Source of the DNA: Lithospermum erythrorhizon
Taxonomy: Eukaryota > Streptophyta > Magnoliopsida > Boraginales > Boraginaceae
DNA length: 64,000 bases
Direction of reading: 5' to 3'
Assembly (NCBI GenBank): GCA_019722365.1
Contig: JADFUC010000426.1
Location: forward strand, 1 to 64,000
This document shows, piece by piece, positions 47,860 through 60,329 of this stretch. Every line of letters begins with the position of its first letter. Position 1 is the stretch's first letter. Under the pieces are notes generated by a model. The model searched no databases. It was given only the letters and a program-made list of their open reading frames with translations, and had not been told where the DNA came from. The position numbers and the translations under genes were made by a program.

Positions 47860-48420
47860 TGTAATAACCCGTTCGTACTAATATTATTGAAATAGTATAC
47901 TAGTTGCTCGGTGGAGTATTTGAGGAGAAAGAAAAAAAAATTGAAGTTGAATAGTGGTAAACCAAATCGATTAGGTTGGTAGTATATTTGGTTTGAAATT
48001 TTAAAGTTTTAATCGAATGGAAATGATATTATTTGGGTGGTAATATAATTTGAGGATATAAATCAATGTTAATGTTTTTAAAGTTGATTGTCGAAATAAG
48101 TTAAAGCGAGAAGTCTTAGATTAGATTAAGCGATCGGGTTTTAAACATGAAAATTGGGTAGGCCCGACCCGTTTAAGCCCCAAAGAAACCAACTTGGGCC
48201 AAAGACAAATCCATTTTCTCCCTCGGAGAAGTTGGCGCGTGAATCTCCCCCCCCTTTGATTTTCTTTCTTCGATTTCTCTTCCATCTTGCGAGCTTTGGA
48301 CCTCAAATTTTCGGGAGAGTTTCTCCTCATCATCTCAAATCGTTTTGAGGAGTAAAAATGTGCGATCTTGTTAAGTATTTTGTAGAGATCTCCCGAGTTG
48401 ACTTTGTTGACTTTTTAATT
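47860..48420 (+). repeat. Ty3/gypsy LTR, 5' fragment
   Basis: It starts TGTAATAACCCGTTCGTAC and carries 'ctcggtggagtatttgagg', a pyrimidine-rich tract and GTTGACTTTGTTGACTTT at about 48395-48415, all in the order seen in the solo LTRs at 10216 and 19768. It interrupts the LINE on its left and stops where unrelated copia-type internal DNA begins on its right, so its 3' two thirds are missing. Confidence 0.65.
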
Positions 48421-51400
48421 TGAATTTTATTGCTCCAATTGATATCCTTGATCATATACATTGTGACTTTTGTTCACACTTGAACCAAAAGTTCATGGAG
48501 CGATATCAACATGATTGAATCAATCCCTAATGTTTGTGGTATTTAAAGTTTATCCTTTATTAGCATCCGATTCTGATGGTTGAAGGAGATCGTTGTAACA
48601 CTTTATTTCAACAATCATTCAGTTCTCCTTAACTTATTTTTATTTCACATTATAAAGTCATGCATTTAGTTTTAATGAATGATGAATAAAATAGATAACT
48701 AATATGCCAAACATAATAGGAAATATGCAACTTAAAATAAAATGATGTAGTTCAAAATAATCCATACGTATTTTCAAAATGAATTGTAAATATAATACAT
48801 GTACTTCGATATAAAATGTACAAAGGTATCAAGATCTACTTATCGTATTTTGATTGATCAAAGGTGATGATTACATGAAGACGATATATGCGTATTGTCT
48901 TGGAAATTTGCAAACAAGTCTTAAATAATAGTTTGATCTTTTATAGCTTGATTGAAAAACGTGAATGATCTTGAATGTTATTGTATCTACATTCGGGACA
49001 TGTGATTGGTGTTTAGTTTAACACAACATGATGAGCATGGTTCGTGAATTGTGATGAAGCGAAACATGGTATGTATAACCAAATAAGCAAAGTTATCTGT
49101 CGGTTCTCGCGTCGCTTGTCGATTGAGTGAACATGGAACTATAAGTTGAAGTTAATGATTAAACCGTTATTACGAGCTTCAAAGCATAGAAAGAAGGATT
49201 TTAAGTAACGTTTAAGAATTGAAGAGAGATTTGATTTAAATCTCGTATCTCGAATAATTTTTGTTGTCGAAGCTGCGATGTCTTGGCTAGGCTATTAGTG
49301 TCGAGAACTCTAGTTTTGACTCGCATGATTTTTATCATGGATATGAGCCAAGAATATAATAATAGTTGGAAGGAAATGAAGATACAAAGAAAGTTATCGA
49401 ACTCTTTGTGTAATGATAGGTGACTACGTTATAAAACATCACGATTTTAAATCCTCAGTGAAGGTGGTTGGGATTCTAAACTATTTTCTTTCTGCGCTTA
49501 TGGAAGTAAAGAGGAATGTCATGTTTCAACTTTGCGTTTCCATCGGGTGATTCGATTAAGGAAACATTACTACTCTTCTTTAAAAGGACACACTTGAACT
49601 AACCAGCTTGATTGAATAATACTTATGGATAATAATGACTAAATGCAAGACTTGAGTATAATCTTGAAATGATGAACTAAAGTCAACTCTTACTAGACTT
49701 AGTGGGAGGTTATTAGTCTAAATTAAGTTTGTATGTTTACATACAAATTAATTGAATTTAGTCATGGAATGATACATCGAGTTGATAAGGGTATGGAAAG
49801 GACCATATGAATACTACTCCAGTTAGTCGAAAGTATCATCGATATAAGTAGTATATCATCAGAAAGAAATGAGACATCGTTAAATCTTAAGCGTGCCCCG
49901 GTAAGATCACGTAATTAAGGAATTGTGTTTAATGAAGTTAAAACACAAATGGATGAAGATCTTTCAATTTCATATACCCGAGATAATTTCATTAACCTTA
50001 GATGTGTCATTAGTTGAGTGTCTAGTAAGGATTGTGTTTAACGTCGTTTGAAACACAAAGAATGAAATAATTTCTATATTAAGGTTGATACACCTACCTT
50101 TAAATTAATTTATTCATATTCAAGCGTAGAACTGACTCAAAGAAGTTGTGTTTGATCGACAAACTTTGAAGCGTCTCGTATAGGATAGAAGTTAGTATTA
50201 TGTCGACTGTAGTAGACATAATTTGCTTCAGAGATCAAAGTTGATATTAAGTCATTTTAATACATAATTAGAAGAAAATTTGGTATTTATTTCCATCATT
50301 TATAGTGTTGTAATTTATTGTACATATAAGTGCTTAAATTTATGAAGTACAAATAGTGGAAATAAATATGTGACTTGAATCGTTGAGAGAGTGAGCTGCA
50401 ATAGGAAGACGATCGATTATTAGAACCGCCGGTTATATCGAAGTATCCACTCTTGATGCATTTAAAGCTAAATGCGATTGATACAAATGACAATATGAAT
50501 AAATAATACTCAATAAATGACTTGAGGTCATTTAAATGAAATAAAATGTGAATACATGGGTTGAGAGTGTAAAAGCTATTTTATGTACGGATGGTGATCA
50601 TCGAGAGATGAAGCCCGTACTATATTACTTTGCGGATGGTGAATCATTAGAACTAATAATTGTATTCTCGACAAATATGAGCCAATCAGTCGTGAATGAG
50701 TGTTTAATCATACATTTGGTTGAGAAACCAATATTAAACATATTCATTGGTTGGTTGTGGTCATGTTTATTTCAAACTTTGTATTGCTATTCCTGAAGTT
50801 GTAACATGTGGGTCTATGAGATTATCAAGGAATGTTATAAGTAATGATCGTGATGATGGATACTTGACATTGTTATTAGAGGCTCAGCGTCTCGGCGAGG
50901 AATATAAAAGAAAGTTTATCTTTACTAGAATCTAAAATTGCAAACTTAAGATTGAGTATAATGGAGTTAAATTCTTACCGTTTGATACTTGTTAAAATCA
51001 ATAAAATCGAAGTGATGAAGAACCTTGAGTTCCTTAAATGTTAGTGGGGCTTGTGTTGCATAAATGATGTTTTAAAATGTTGAAGAAATCTTCCCTCTGA
51101 CACTTAAAGGGTATAGTAGTGATTAAATTCTTGTACATTTGTGAGCCAGTACATATATGTGACAACGTCTTTATGTCAGTCCGCATTATATATGTGAGAT
51201 TGGATGACATTTCTTCAGTAAGTTTAAGATGTCATGAAGCACAGGGTTGTTGAAATCTATAATAAGATTAAATTCTATAAGTAGAGAGAGATTCTCTTAT
51301 TAATGAGGCGACTCTTCGTTAGAGGTCACGATCCAGTAGTAAAGAATGCCGCATTAATAGAGTGGTTGAAGTCTATTACATAGTAATATGATTCATCATT

Positions 51401-52942
51401 ATCTTTGCGTCGAGTCATGTGTTGTGCACATGACTATGACGTCGCGTAGTTCCCGTGATTGGAATTGTGAAGTTTTACTAAAGGTATTCACGCGGATTAG
51501 AATCTGACATTAGTAACTTTAAGGAATAGAGGTAACTATAGTTACATGGAATAGATCGAGTTGTTGATCTTCGCTTATAGCGAATGTGATAGCATCATGG
51601 GCAGGTTAGCATATAAAGCTATTAGCCAAGTAAACTAAAAGGAAACTTGAACTCAGTATTACAACTTGACCAGTCAATCTATTTTGTTGTTAAAAGAATG
51701 TGCATTTAATAAGACAGATGTGTTTTAACACACTTTGAGTTGTGTTGTAAACCTACCCGATAGAACCCCGAGAAGTGGTTGAAACCCATTTTGATCATAG
51801 TCATGCATGACTATGTCAGGGTAATCTTAGTCATCAATGATTCCTTGGTTGAGAGACCGGATTGATGAATGTAAAGACTACTTGTAAGTAGTATTTAGGT
51901 AAAAGGATGTGATTATAATCACTATCCTCGTGCTTTACATATCATGAAATGATCCCAGAAGTCATGCGAAGGCTTAAAGGATCCGTGGCATGGATTTAAG
52001 CATGCATCTCGGGTGAAATCAACCACGTGATTCAGCGAGTTTGGTTTTCACGAGGCTTAATATAGAGGCTGAGCATTGGCAAAATTCGAGTGGGGAGCTA
52101 GTTCATTCACTTTGCGGGATAAGTTAAGTGATTGATTAAAACAAAAGTTCCTTTGTGTTTTTAAATAGGAGTTAATTAACTAAGCTGCATGAATGCGTGA
52201 TTCTTCATATAGTTACCGATTATTTATTTCACGTACCGTTGAAATATATAATATACATGTATTGAACCTCGATAAGTGAAAAGTTAAATCCACTAGGATT
52301 TAGTCTATGCTTTCTAGAGAGGCAACATGAATTGTTGATTACACCTCTTGAAGCCTAGAAACATAGGATAGCCAAAGGCACTTGCTCGGATGTTGATAGT
52401 TAGGGCGTGGCGTCAAATGACCGCGTGGTATTTTGATTAGTGATCGAGATTGATCACGTTAGCCCTATAGGACTAGATGTCACGAGTGAAATTTTGCCGG
52501 TCACATATTTGTGGGCTGAGTATAGCAGCTTAATTCATAGAAGATATATGTATATCTGTGTCCTATGATATTTGATTAAATTTTAGGTTCGCAGTGCTTG
52601 GAACTGCGATATATAACTATACGTGTTATATATGAGCTACATGCTGACTATGACCAAGCATCTGCGCAGGGATTATAACGGCATATGTTGGGTCACACCC
52701 GATTGAGTATAACAATAGATGTTGATATATATTGGGAGGGATTTATCGAATCCTTGATATAAGGAAGATCTCGGGCACCATGATTAGTGTGATTGGTTTA
52801 TGGGGACGCCGTAATCTTATTCAGTTCATACTCGAGTAAAGAAAGTTGTGGGTGTTTCATGACACACTTCTTATGGTTAGCCTATGACTAGAGATCGCGT
52901 GATAAAGGAATTGTATGGTAATCGTCCAAGGGCAAGTGGGAG
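48421..52942 (+). repeat. Internal region of a copia-type element; no recognisable proteins
   Basis: This is 4.5 kb of evenly diverged sequence without a long reading frame. Its right end, GGCAAGTGGGAG at 52931-52942, is a polypurine tract that directly precedes an LTR, so it should be the body of that element. I could not recognise gag or pol in any frame. The block 'ggtgtttcatgacacac' (52853) with its neighbour 'cttatggttagcctatgac' recurs in reverse orientation at about 55017-55055. Confidence 0.5.
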
Positions 52943-54019
52943 TGTTGGAAATCAATGAGAATTGATTCCACGTATACCCGTTGCGACAGTGTCCGATTCA
53001 TTTTACCGGGTTGGTTAAATGTGATTTTTGGAACTTAGTGTTCACCTTAGTAATTGTATATTACTAGTTTGGGTTCTCGCTGATAATTTAAGGGGTTATG
53101 ACGATTGCTAGATCTTGCCTCATTAATCGTTATAATAATGTAAGTAATTGAATTAAATTATTATACAAGCTCTGATATCGAGCTTTAGAAAGGTCGCACA
53201 TCACAGTGACGTTGAATTATATTTCATGTATGAAAATTAAACTACATTGCTAAATTGAGAATTGATTGTAATCAGCAGAATAATATTCTCAATTGCAAAA
53301 TTTTACATTGATAATGTAAAATATAAATTGGATGAACTTAGAATTAATTCGATAGTTAGTTGAGCTCGTTAGTAACTTGTTAGTTACTATTAATAACTTG
53401 TTAGTATTTGATTTTACTTAACGGTTTAATTAAATTTAACGGGCTGGCTCATTAACTATTCGGTTGGGCTTTAGGTTTAATTATAATAATATATTAAACC
53501 TAATCATTAACCTAATGATTGGTAATGATTTTCAATCATCAAAAAGCCTCCACAAAAATTGAATGGCCGTGTAATGTGCTCTCAAATGGAAAAGAAAAAT
53601 TTCATTTTTCTTTATCATCCGATTCAATCCAATATTGTTCTAGCAAACACAAGTGTAGGATTCAACCTCTCCTGGTGTGCAACCGACTAGAGGCACTACA
53701 TTTGAAGTGCTCAATGATGGAATTCAAAGGAGGCTTCGTGAAAGAATCGTTGATAGACTTCCGCTGGCATCTCTGTAAGTGCTCTCGTATTCTCTGGGTA
53801 TTCTGAATCATTTGCTATGTTTTGAGGATCGGGATGTATGAATTTGGTGTTTTATTACAAATGAAATTCATACTAGATTAACAAAGTAGTATGACAAAAT
53901 GTCCAGAATCTACAACACATGAATCTACGGAAGCATATGGCAATTTCTGCAAAGCATAAGAATAGACACTCATTACACCATGAGCTTTACCTTAGCTTTG
54001 CAGTGTTTTACCATATGAC
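52943..54019 (+). repeat. Copia-type LTR, plus orientation (subfamily A)
   Basis: It begins TGTTGGAAATCAATGAGAAT after the polypurine tract and matches the LTR ending at 3236 for at least 250 bp, including 'aattgtatattactagt' and 'atttaaggggttatg'. Its right end is not sharply defined; it meets the oppositely oriented LTR at 54020. A 95-codon ORF at 53519-53806 is not recognisable as a protein. Confidence 0.6.
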
Positions 54020-55729
54020 TGTTGGAAAATTACACAACTTGTTCATAACAGAATAAAAAAATGCAATCAAGATCGAATAAATGTATAATAGCAATTACGA
54101 AAAACATACGATATAATTCATGCGTATGAATACGAGGAAGTACTTACAAGCGGTGTAAATGATGGGCTTTCAATCTTCCAAATCCTCCGTTGAATGGCTC
54201 GGCCTCAAGTGAGAAATGCCTCCGGTTAATCTACGCGAAGCGGTTAATCAGCGATTGGACTTGCTAAAATCTGACGGTGGACAAGAATTTGAGTCAAAAC
54301 TTTGACTCAAAAACCAAAGGGGAGAGAGGGGAGGGGCGGCCGAGTTCTATTTGGAGAGAGGATGAAATGAAATTCTTAGGTTTTTTCATTTCATCTTTTC
54401 CTTAGATAGTCCCTCTTGGTTTCGGTTGAATAGCTTGACTCGTTTGATAAATAGTTAACTCGTTAAGCCGTTAACTAACTTATTACTAAACGAGTAAGTA
54501 ACTTAACAAGTTACTAATGAGCTTCCCTCGTTAAACCATCAATTGAAATAACAATTTAATTGATTCGGTTTTGTCCAATTTGTATTTTACATTATCAATG
54601 TAAAACTCTCGATTGGGTATTCGTTGATTTCAATCGACTCCCGATTTAACAATCTCGATTTAATTAGTCATGAAATATAACTTCAGCAATTGTATGTGTG
54701 TGGCCGAACTACGATAATATTAGCCGTATAATAATATAATTGACCATTATGATTATTATATCGGTTATGCATGAATGTCACAATGTCTGGCATAACCCGC
54801 TTATACTATCGTGAGTTCCATTTTAGTAATTTACAGTACTATTTATTGAACACTTAGTTTGAGTAATCTCATTTAAATAAAAATAGTAAATGAATTATTG
54901 CAACAGGTAGCCATGACGGGCATAAGTATAAGTAAAATCACGTGATTTACAGCAACTCTCTTTGCGCTTTGGGCGGTGCTTTCTGATTCGCTTTGCTCGA
55001 AAACGTCTACAGTCATAGGCTAACCATAAGAAGTGTGTCATGAAACACCCGCGACTTTTTACCATTTGAGCGAATGCATTGTACTATGGCGTCCATAGCT
55101 TGTCGGTCCAATCTGGGTGCAAGGAAGTACGAGATACACCTTGTATATCAAGGATGAATGCATCAGTTTAACTCGTTAACTTAATTGGGCCGTTATGACT
55201 TCTAATCAAATAATGAGTCAACTAGTGAGGTTGTACTATTTTAATTTAACTTAACAAGTCAATTAAAATGCCTAACGAGTCATTTATCGAATAACTATCA
55301 AGTTATTAAATCAATTTCAATTCTTTGAATTGATTAAACTGCAAGTTAACCAATTGATGTTCATCGACATATATTTGACAAATATATATAAATATTAGAG
55401 AGATACATCTCTCAATATACAAGTCCTGGATTTAATTTCATTCATGAAATATTATTGAATAATATCATTGTATGTGTGTGACGCCCACAGGCTCGTATAA
55501 TAGTAAGTTGTATAATAATAATAATTGACCAATTACTGTATTATAACGATTAATTAGTAAGATCTAGCAATCGCTCAGCACCAATTATCATGAGAACCAA
55601 CTAGTAATATCACAGTTACTAAAGTGAACATTAAGTTCGATAATCTCATTTAACAAATCGGTAAATGAATTGTCTATGATTGTCATGACGGGCACAATAA
55701 AAGGAATGGGTTCTCATTAATTTCCAACA
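54020..55729 (-). mobile_element. Copia-type element in minus orientation with collapsed interior
   Basis: In minus sense a truncated LTR starts TGTTGGAAATTAATGAGAAC at 55729 and runs to about 55150. A short internal 3' remnant (about 55150-54955) contains 'ggtgtttcatgacacac'. A second LTR then runs from 54954 to 54020, ending TTTTCCAACA. Both LTR starts share 'tgcccgtcatg'. Nearly the whole coding interior is gone. Together with the plus-oriented LTR to the left it forms a long imperfect inverted repeat. Confidence 0.6.
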
Positions 55730-56140
55730 CCATTATATCGCACTAATATAATCAATATCATATTTTACTAAATCTCGTCTCAATAAATAGCGTTCGTATA
55801 TCACTTTCATTAATTATCATATCAGGCATACTCGTAATCCTTTTAATAGTTATTAAAACTACAATGATAAAGTATCTGATACACGTATTCATAATGTATA
55901 AAGATTATAAGCGTGTGATATGAGTACTCGCCTCTAGTCGAAAACCCGATTATGTCATTTTAGTTACTCCGTCACTTATTTGATATGTCAGCGCCCTAAA
56001 GAATATAAATAACAATTACTTTTATTGTAATAACTTTAACTAATAATAGCTACTAAATTTGTAAACTCCTCTTTAACTTATGCAATTTCATCCATTTTTA
56101 TGATATACTACTATACCCATTTTAACTTTTGTCACCACTG
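55730..56140. other. Unassigned AT-rich repeat DNA
   Basis: No gene or repeat boundary was identified in this stretch. It is AT-rich and shows only scattered stop-dense frames. Confidence 0.4.
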
Positions 56141-57175
56141 AAACTTATAATGATTAGGGTTTCGAGCAGGACCAATAAAAATCGAACATGTGTGAAATGA
56201 TAAGCGTTCAGGGAATTAAGCCTGAAATGAAATTAAAAGCGAAATTAGGGTTTTATCGTTAATTAACCACTAAATTTTACTCTAGTGAGGTTTCCAAGAA
56301 AATAGCCGAATTAAATGTCATTCGAAGCTAAGGCTCAAAATCCCAATTTATGACAATAAAATACATATTTGGCACGAGGAAATGGAAGTTAGGAAGCTCG
56401 GGGCTTAAAATAAAGGCTACAGAAAGAGCAGGTTAAGCGAATATTCCAAAAGAATTAAAGAGTTAGCATAAAAATCACGTTTAACTTTCAAAGAATGCAG
56501 GAACGCTTCACAGCCGTCAAAGGAAGGCCTATTATGCTTGGAGTAAGGGCAAAGAAATTTCCATAAAATCGGCAATTTTCGGTCTTTGCCTCAAAATCAG
56601 CCAGTTAAGATCGAAAATCCGGTGATTATGGATCGACCAATTAGAAGCCGAGAGAAGCCTATAAATACCCCCAGTATGACTAGGAAATTACATCCACAGG
56701 AAACACAAAAAATACAACAAACTTCTAGCATAAGAACAACTTAGAGTGCTTCGTAGAAGCATAGAAGATTATTCTTGTGTGTCATTGAAAAAATCATCAA
56801 GGAAACAATGTACTGCGCAGCTTATAAGCCTAAGCAGGATGCCTAGGGGTGTAGTGAAGAGCAATCTTGGCTTGAGGGCCAGGAATAGGCATCCCAGAAT
56901 TAGGGATAGGTTGAATTACTACACAAATTGAGTCGGCCCGAATAGGCGGCTCAAATACACCCAAGGCTTACGGCTGTCGAATCGAAATACTTAGCGGAGA
57001 ATCCAAATTATGTCTGGCAGGTGAAGTGCGTTTAAGAAGCGATAGGCCGATAGTCGGGGCGCCGTCTTTTAATAAATCTTCTTTATACCTAGATAAATTT
57101 TCCCAAAAAGATTTTATTATATTGATACATATATTTAAAAATAATAAAATCTTTCTAGCAGTTACCTTCACTCAT
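56141..57175 (+). repeat. Possible LTR of another retrotransposon family with TATA box
   Basis: The stretch contains 'gcctataaataccccca' (about 56658-56674), a strong TATA-type promoter. It is followed by an A/C-rich transcript-like leader and a short ORF without similarity (56746-56931). Such a promoter without a gene is typical of Tat/Athila-type gypsy LTRs. I could not define either end, and the assignment is tentative. Confidence 0.35.
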
Positions 57176-57315
57176 AGCTATATTTAATTAAACATTCTTT
57201 CTTGAAAGATATAAATCCAAAGACATTTTCATTATTTAGAAGTTTAATTTCCCCATGTGACACTATCTCAAAAAGAACAGAAACAGTGAGGAATGTAACA
57301 AAAACATGCCTTCAC

Positions 57316-57576
57316 CATTCTAGTTAGCATTGTATGACATTCAATGTGAAATATAAATGAATAAAGAATTTATAGCAACTTAAGGAGGCTGCATCGAACC
57401 TTTTTAAAAACTCTGCAGCAATTTAATTACTGATTATTTCTGATACCATTTCTAGTTAGCATTGTATGACATTCAATGTGAAATATAAATGAATAAAGAA
57501 TTTATAGCAACTTAAGGAGGCTGCAGTGAAGCTTTTTAAAAACTCTGCAGCAATTTAATTACTAATTATTTCTGAT
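57316..57576. repeat. 132-bp tandem duplication downstream of the NGATHA gene
   Basis: Two units of about 131-132 bp start at CCATTCTAGTTAGCATTG (57316) and CCATTTCTAGTTAGC (57447), with only about five differences. Each contains 'ggaggctgca' and 'ctctgcagcaatttaatt'. It lies about 0.5 kb past the stop codon of the B3 gene, between it and the repeat-rich region. Confidence 0.95.
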
Positions 57577-58095
57577 GAGCAGCAGATGAGCTTAAACGGT
57601 ATACACTAGAAGCCGGAGACGAGAACAACTACCCAACCTATACATACACACTCGTAAATGCGAGGGCATGCATTTCCAATTGGTAAATGAGCAAAGTCTT
57701 AATATTCACAATCTCACGGCCGTTGTAACATCAGGAATTGCTACTCTGGAATTAGCAGAGGCTTGAAGAAATGCATTAGTATAACGATTTCACACTTTCT
57801 TTTTACTACTCAAATAATGTATATCAACTTACCATGAAATAAAAGCGGACTTGAAGGATCGGCTGATACTTGTTCCTGCTTTCTTTTCTTACTCAAATGA
57901 TGCATACAAAACTGAATAAAAGAATCAAACAAAATTGAGGAAGACCCCCTCAACAAATACTTCTTTTCGTTGCAATTTACTTGTATAAAAAATTTCTTTT
58001 TAACATTCTTGATCGTATAAAATTTCGATCTGATTTATCTTTAATAATTAATTTTGTTTCTTAATAAAATATTTTTTTTATCTTCATAAGTCAAA

Positions 58096-59085
58096 TTATG
58101 TTGCATTTGATCTTTTTCTATTGACATTTTCATTGGAACTAATAACAGGCCTAAATGGCTGATGTTGATCTATAGCTCTTGAATCAACTAGTTCACACTC
58201 ATTACCAGTAGAAGAGGACTCAAATATGGGACACTCCATATTCACCCCAAACAGCCTCAGGCGCTTTGAAGCCACAATCCCTTGAACCACCGGTACCACC
58301 GATTCAAACACCCTCGTCCGCCGCTGACAACGGACATCTCCACCTCCACCACCCACTCCATTGGATTTAAGATAAACAAATGAACTAGGCCCACAAAAAT
58401 TATTATGAACATGATTATGATGAGTGTCAAGAAAATGTACTTGTTGTTCCCTTGTCTGTGGAGGAAAGTACAAAGATTTTCTGTACGAACGGAAGAGAGA
58501 GAAAGGAGCTACCGGTGGTGGTGGAAGAGGCGGAGCATCAAGACGGCGCCGCCAATCAATATAAAACCTATTTTTCCCTTTTTCTCCAATACCATATAGA
58601 AAGGAGACAATGTCACCAGCACCAAGCTTCTTCTCCTTAACAAAACGGCTCCATCCCTTAGTCATAACATAACTCTGGCTACTGTTCCAATAAGAGTACC
58701 TAAATCTCCATAGCTTCCCATTGCAATCTTCAAAATTTAAATGCAACCCTTTTTCATTGTTGGAAGAATCCAATGGGAAGTATTTCTCTGCATGTTGTTT
58801 TGGTATCACTAACCTGTTGAGCTTCCCTACATCACTTGGGGTTACTACTTTTTCGAACATGTGTTCCGTTTGGACCGTGGTCATCGCTGCGGTCTCTGAA
58901 CATTCTCCTCCTCCACCTCTACCGGTGGCGCTGTGAGTGATGAAAAATTGGTGAAGATGGTCTGAAAGATGATGAGCATCTTCATTTTCTCCATTGACTT
59001 GGGGGGTAAAGTTATTATTGTTTGGGTGAGAAGAGTTCTCCATCATTATGAGTTCTTCTTGATCTTGAGGATTATTGTTGTACAA
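58096..59085 (-). CDS. NGA: NGATHA-type B3-domain transcription factor
   Basis: A single open frame of 329 residues. The B3 DNA-binding domain spans about residues 76-182: it starts [20 protein letters not shown], includes [32 protein letters not shown] and GAGDIVSF, and ends FYIDWRRR. In the C-terminal half, [11 protein letters not shown] (about 275-285) is the RLFGV repression motif shared by NGA and RAV proteins. There is no AP2 domain, which separates it from RAV1/2. VVTPSDVG and VMTKGW favour NGA1-4 over the NGAL (ABS2/SOD7/DPA4) branch, as far as I recall the families. Known NGA proteins are nuclear regulators of style, stigma and leaf-margin growth. The N-terminus is Asn/His-rich and there is a poly-Gly run near 245. 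The upstream ATG at 59085 is the first in frame. No intron is needed. Confidence 0.93.
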   Translation of the reverse strand: MYNNNPQDQEELIMMENSSHPNNNNFTPQVNGENEDAHHLSDHLHQFFITHSATGRGGGGECSETAAMTTVQTEHMFEKVVTPSDVGKLNRLVIPKQHAEKYFPLDSSNNEKGLHLNFEDCNGKLWRFRYSYWNSSQSYVMTKGWSRFVKEKKLGAGDIVSFLYGIGEKGKNRFYIDWRRRLDAPPLPPPPVAPFSLFRSYRKSLYFPPQTREQQVHFLDTHHNHVHNNFCGPSSFVYLKSNGVGGGGGDVRCQRRTRVFESVVPVVQGIVASKRLRLFGVNMECPIFESSSTGNECELVDSRAIDQHQPFRPVISSNENVNRKRSNAT

Positions 59086-60300
59086 CCAAGATGGGCTTTA
59101 ATGATGATGATTGTTATGGTTGTATGTGAAAGGAATAAATGCTTTTTACAATAGAAGAGAGAAGATGAATGAGAAAATATATGGAGGATTTTTCATATAT
59201 CTTTAGCGCTACCATCTTCAAGAAACTCTTACTTAATTCATCAATAGTTATGCTCAATCTTGAATATATATCCAATATATTTTCTACAAAAGTAAAATCT
59301 TTTTGATATTTGGATGCAACTTGAGTCTTGAAATATGGAACTTCAAGAAAGTCCAAATGAAAATGTATATTTAAACACTAGTAGTATGTATACTTTTCTT
59401 CATTTTCTTTTTTTACTCCAAAAAATGTAGTGATTGAAGAATGAAGTAGGTCTCACTAGCTACAATGAGGGTCAGTGCATTTTACAATGTTGGCAACAAG
59501 GCAACATGACAACTTGAACATAGCATTGTACTTTAGATTGATTCCTCCAACAACGAACTCAAACCGAGCATTCCAAATTGTCTTCCTCCTCTTCTATGTT
59601 GTTGACCTTTTCTACTCTAATATGTTGCTTACAAAGAGAGATGATGATAAAATTGAAGGAGAGAGAAGTGAGAGGGGGGTTGGATGTGGAGATGATGATA
59701 TGTGGTATGTGGGGTGAGAATTTTTTATCGAGTACCCGTACCGCCTCCTATGCTGGAAGTTTCTTATGTTAGGAAAAATTATAGAGTAATTTATTCTTTG
59801 ATAAGAAGGATAGAAAGTGTAAGCAGGTATATTAACGTCAGCGAAATTTATGTAGCATGATAATGGATGATTAATTTTGGGATGTGTACCGATTGATAAG
59901 GCGTTAGGTTTTCATTTTTAAAACTGATCTGAATTGGTTTTTTATGTCGAGCGCGTTGAGAGGCAGGGATCTTGATATTTAACGTTAAGTTCCTTTTGTA
60001 AGTTGATTTATATGGGAGGATTGATGAAGCAAAAGGATATGACATACATAGAGACATGGGGGTCCATTAAAATTATTTGATTAAGGTTAAGTATGAAATA
60101 GCGCAAAATGCATCAGCGTGGAGGTGTGGAAATAATTCATATTTAAATGAAAGAAATATGACCTCGTGGCCTAAAATATGATATTAACATACTTTTACTT
60201 TTGATGATCATCTGCAAGGTTTTATTATTTGAAGTAATGTTTCATTTCAAAATTATAAATATTATCGTGAGAGTAATTAGAGAATCACGAACTGTTGAGT
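59086..60300. other. Upstream region of the NGATHA gene; no gene
   Basis: This should contain the 5' leader and promoter of the B3 gene, which is read leftwards. The first 300 bases are AT-rich; TATA-like words such as 'tatatttaaaca' occur near 59366-59377, but none can be assigned as the promoter. ORFs of 60-80 codons on either strand show no recognisable similarity. The far part (59800-60300) may be old repeat DNA. Confidence 0.4.
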
Positions 60301-60329
60301 GTTGACAATAATATTTGAACAGAAAAATA

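Noticed and set aside
50548..50935. ORFs of 82 and 62 codons in the copia-type internal region
   Set aside because: They show no similarity to gag or pol motifs, they overlap in different frames, and the surrounding DNA is decayed repeat.
58405..58936. Plus-strand ORFs of 62-71 codons over the B3 gene
   Set aside because: They are antisense shadows of the conserved NGATHA coding sequence.
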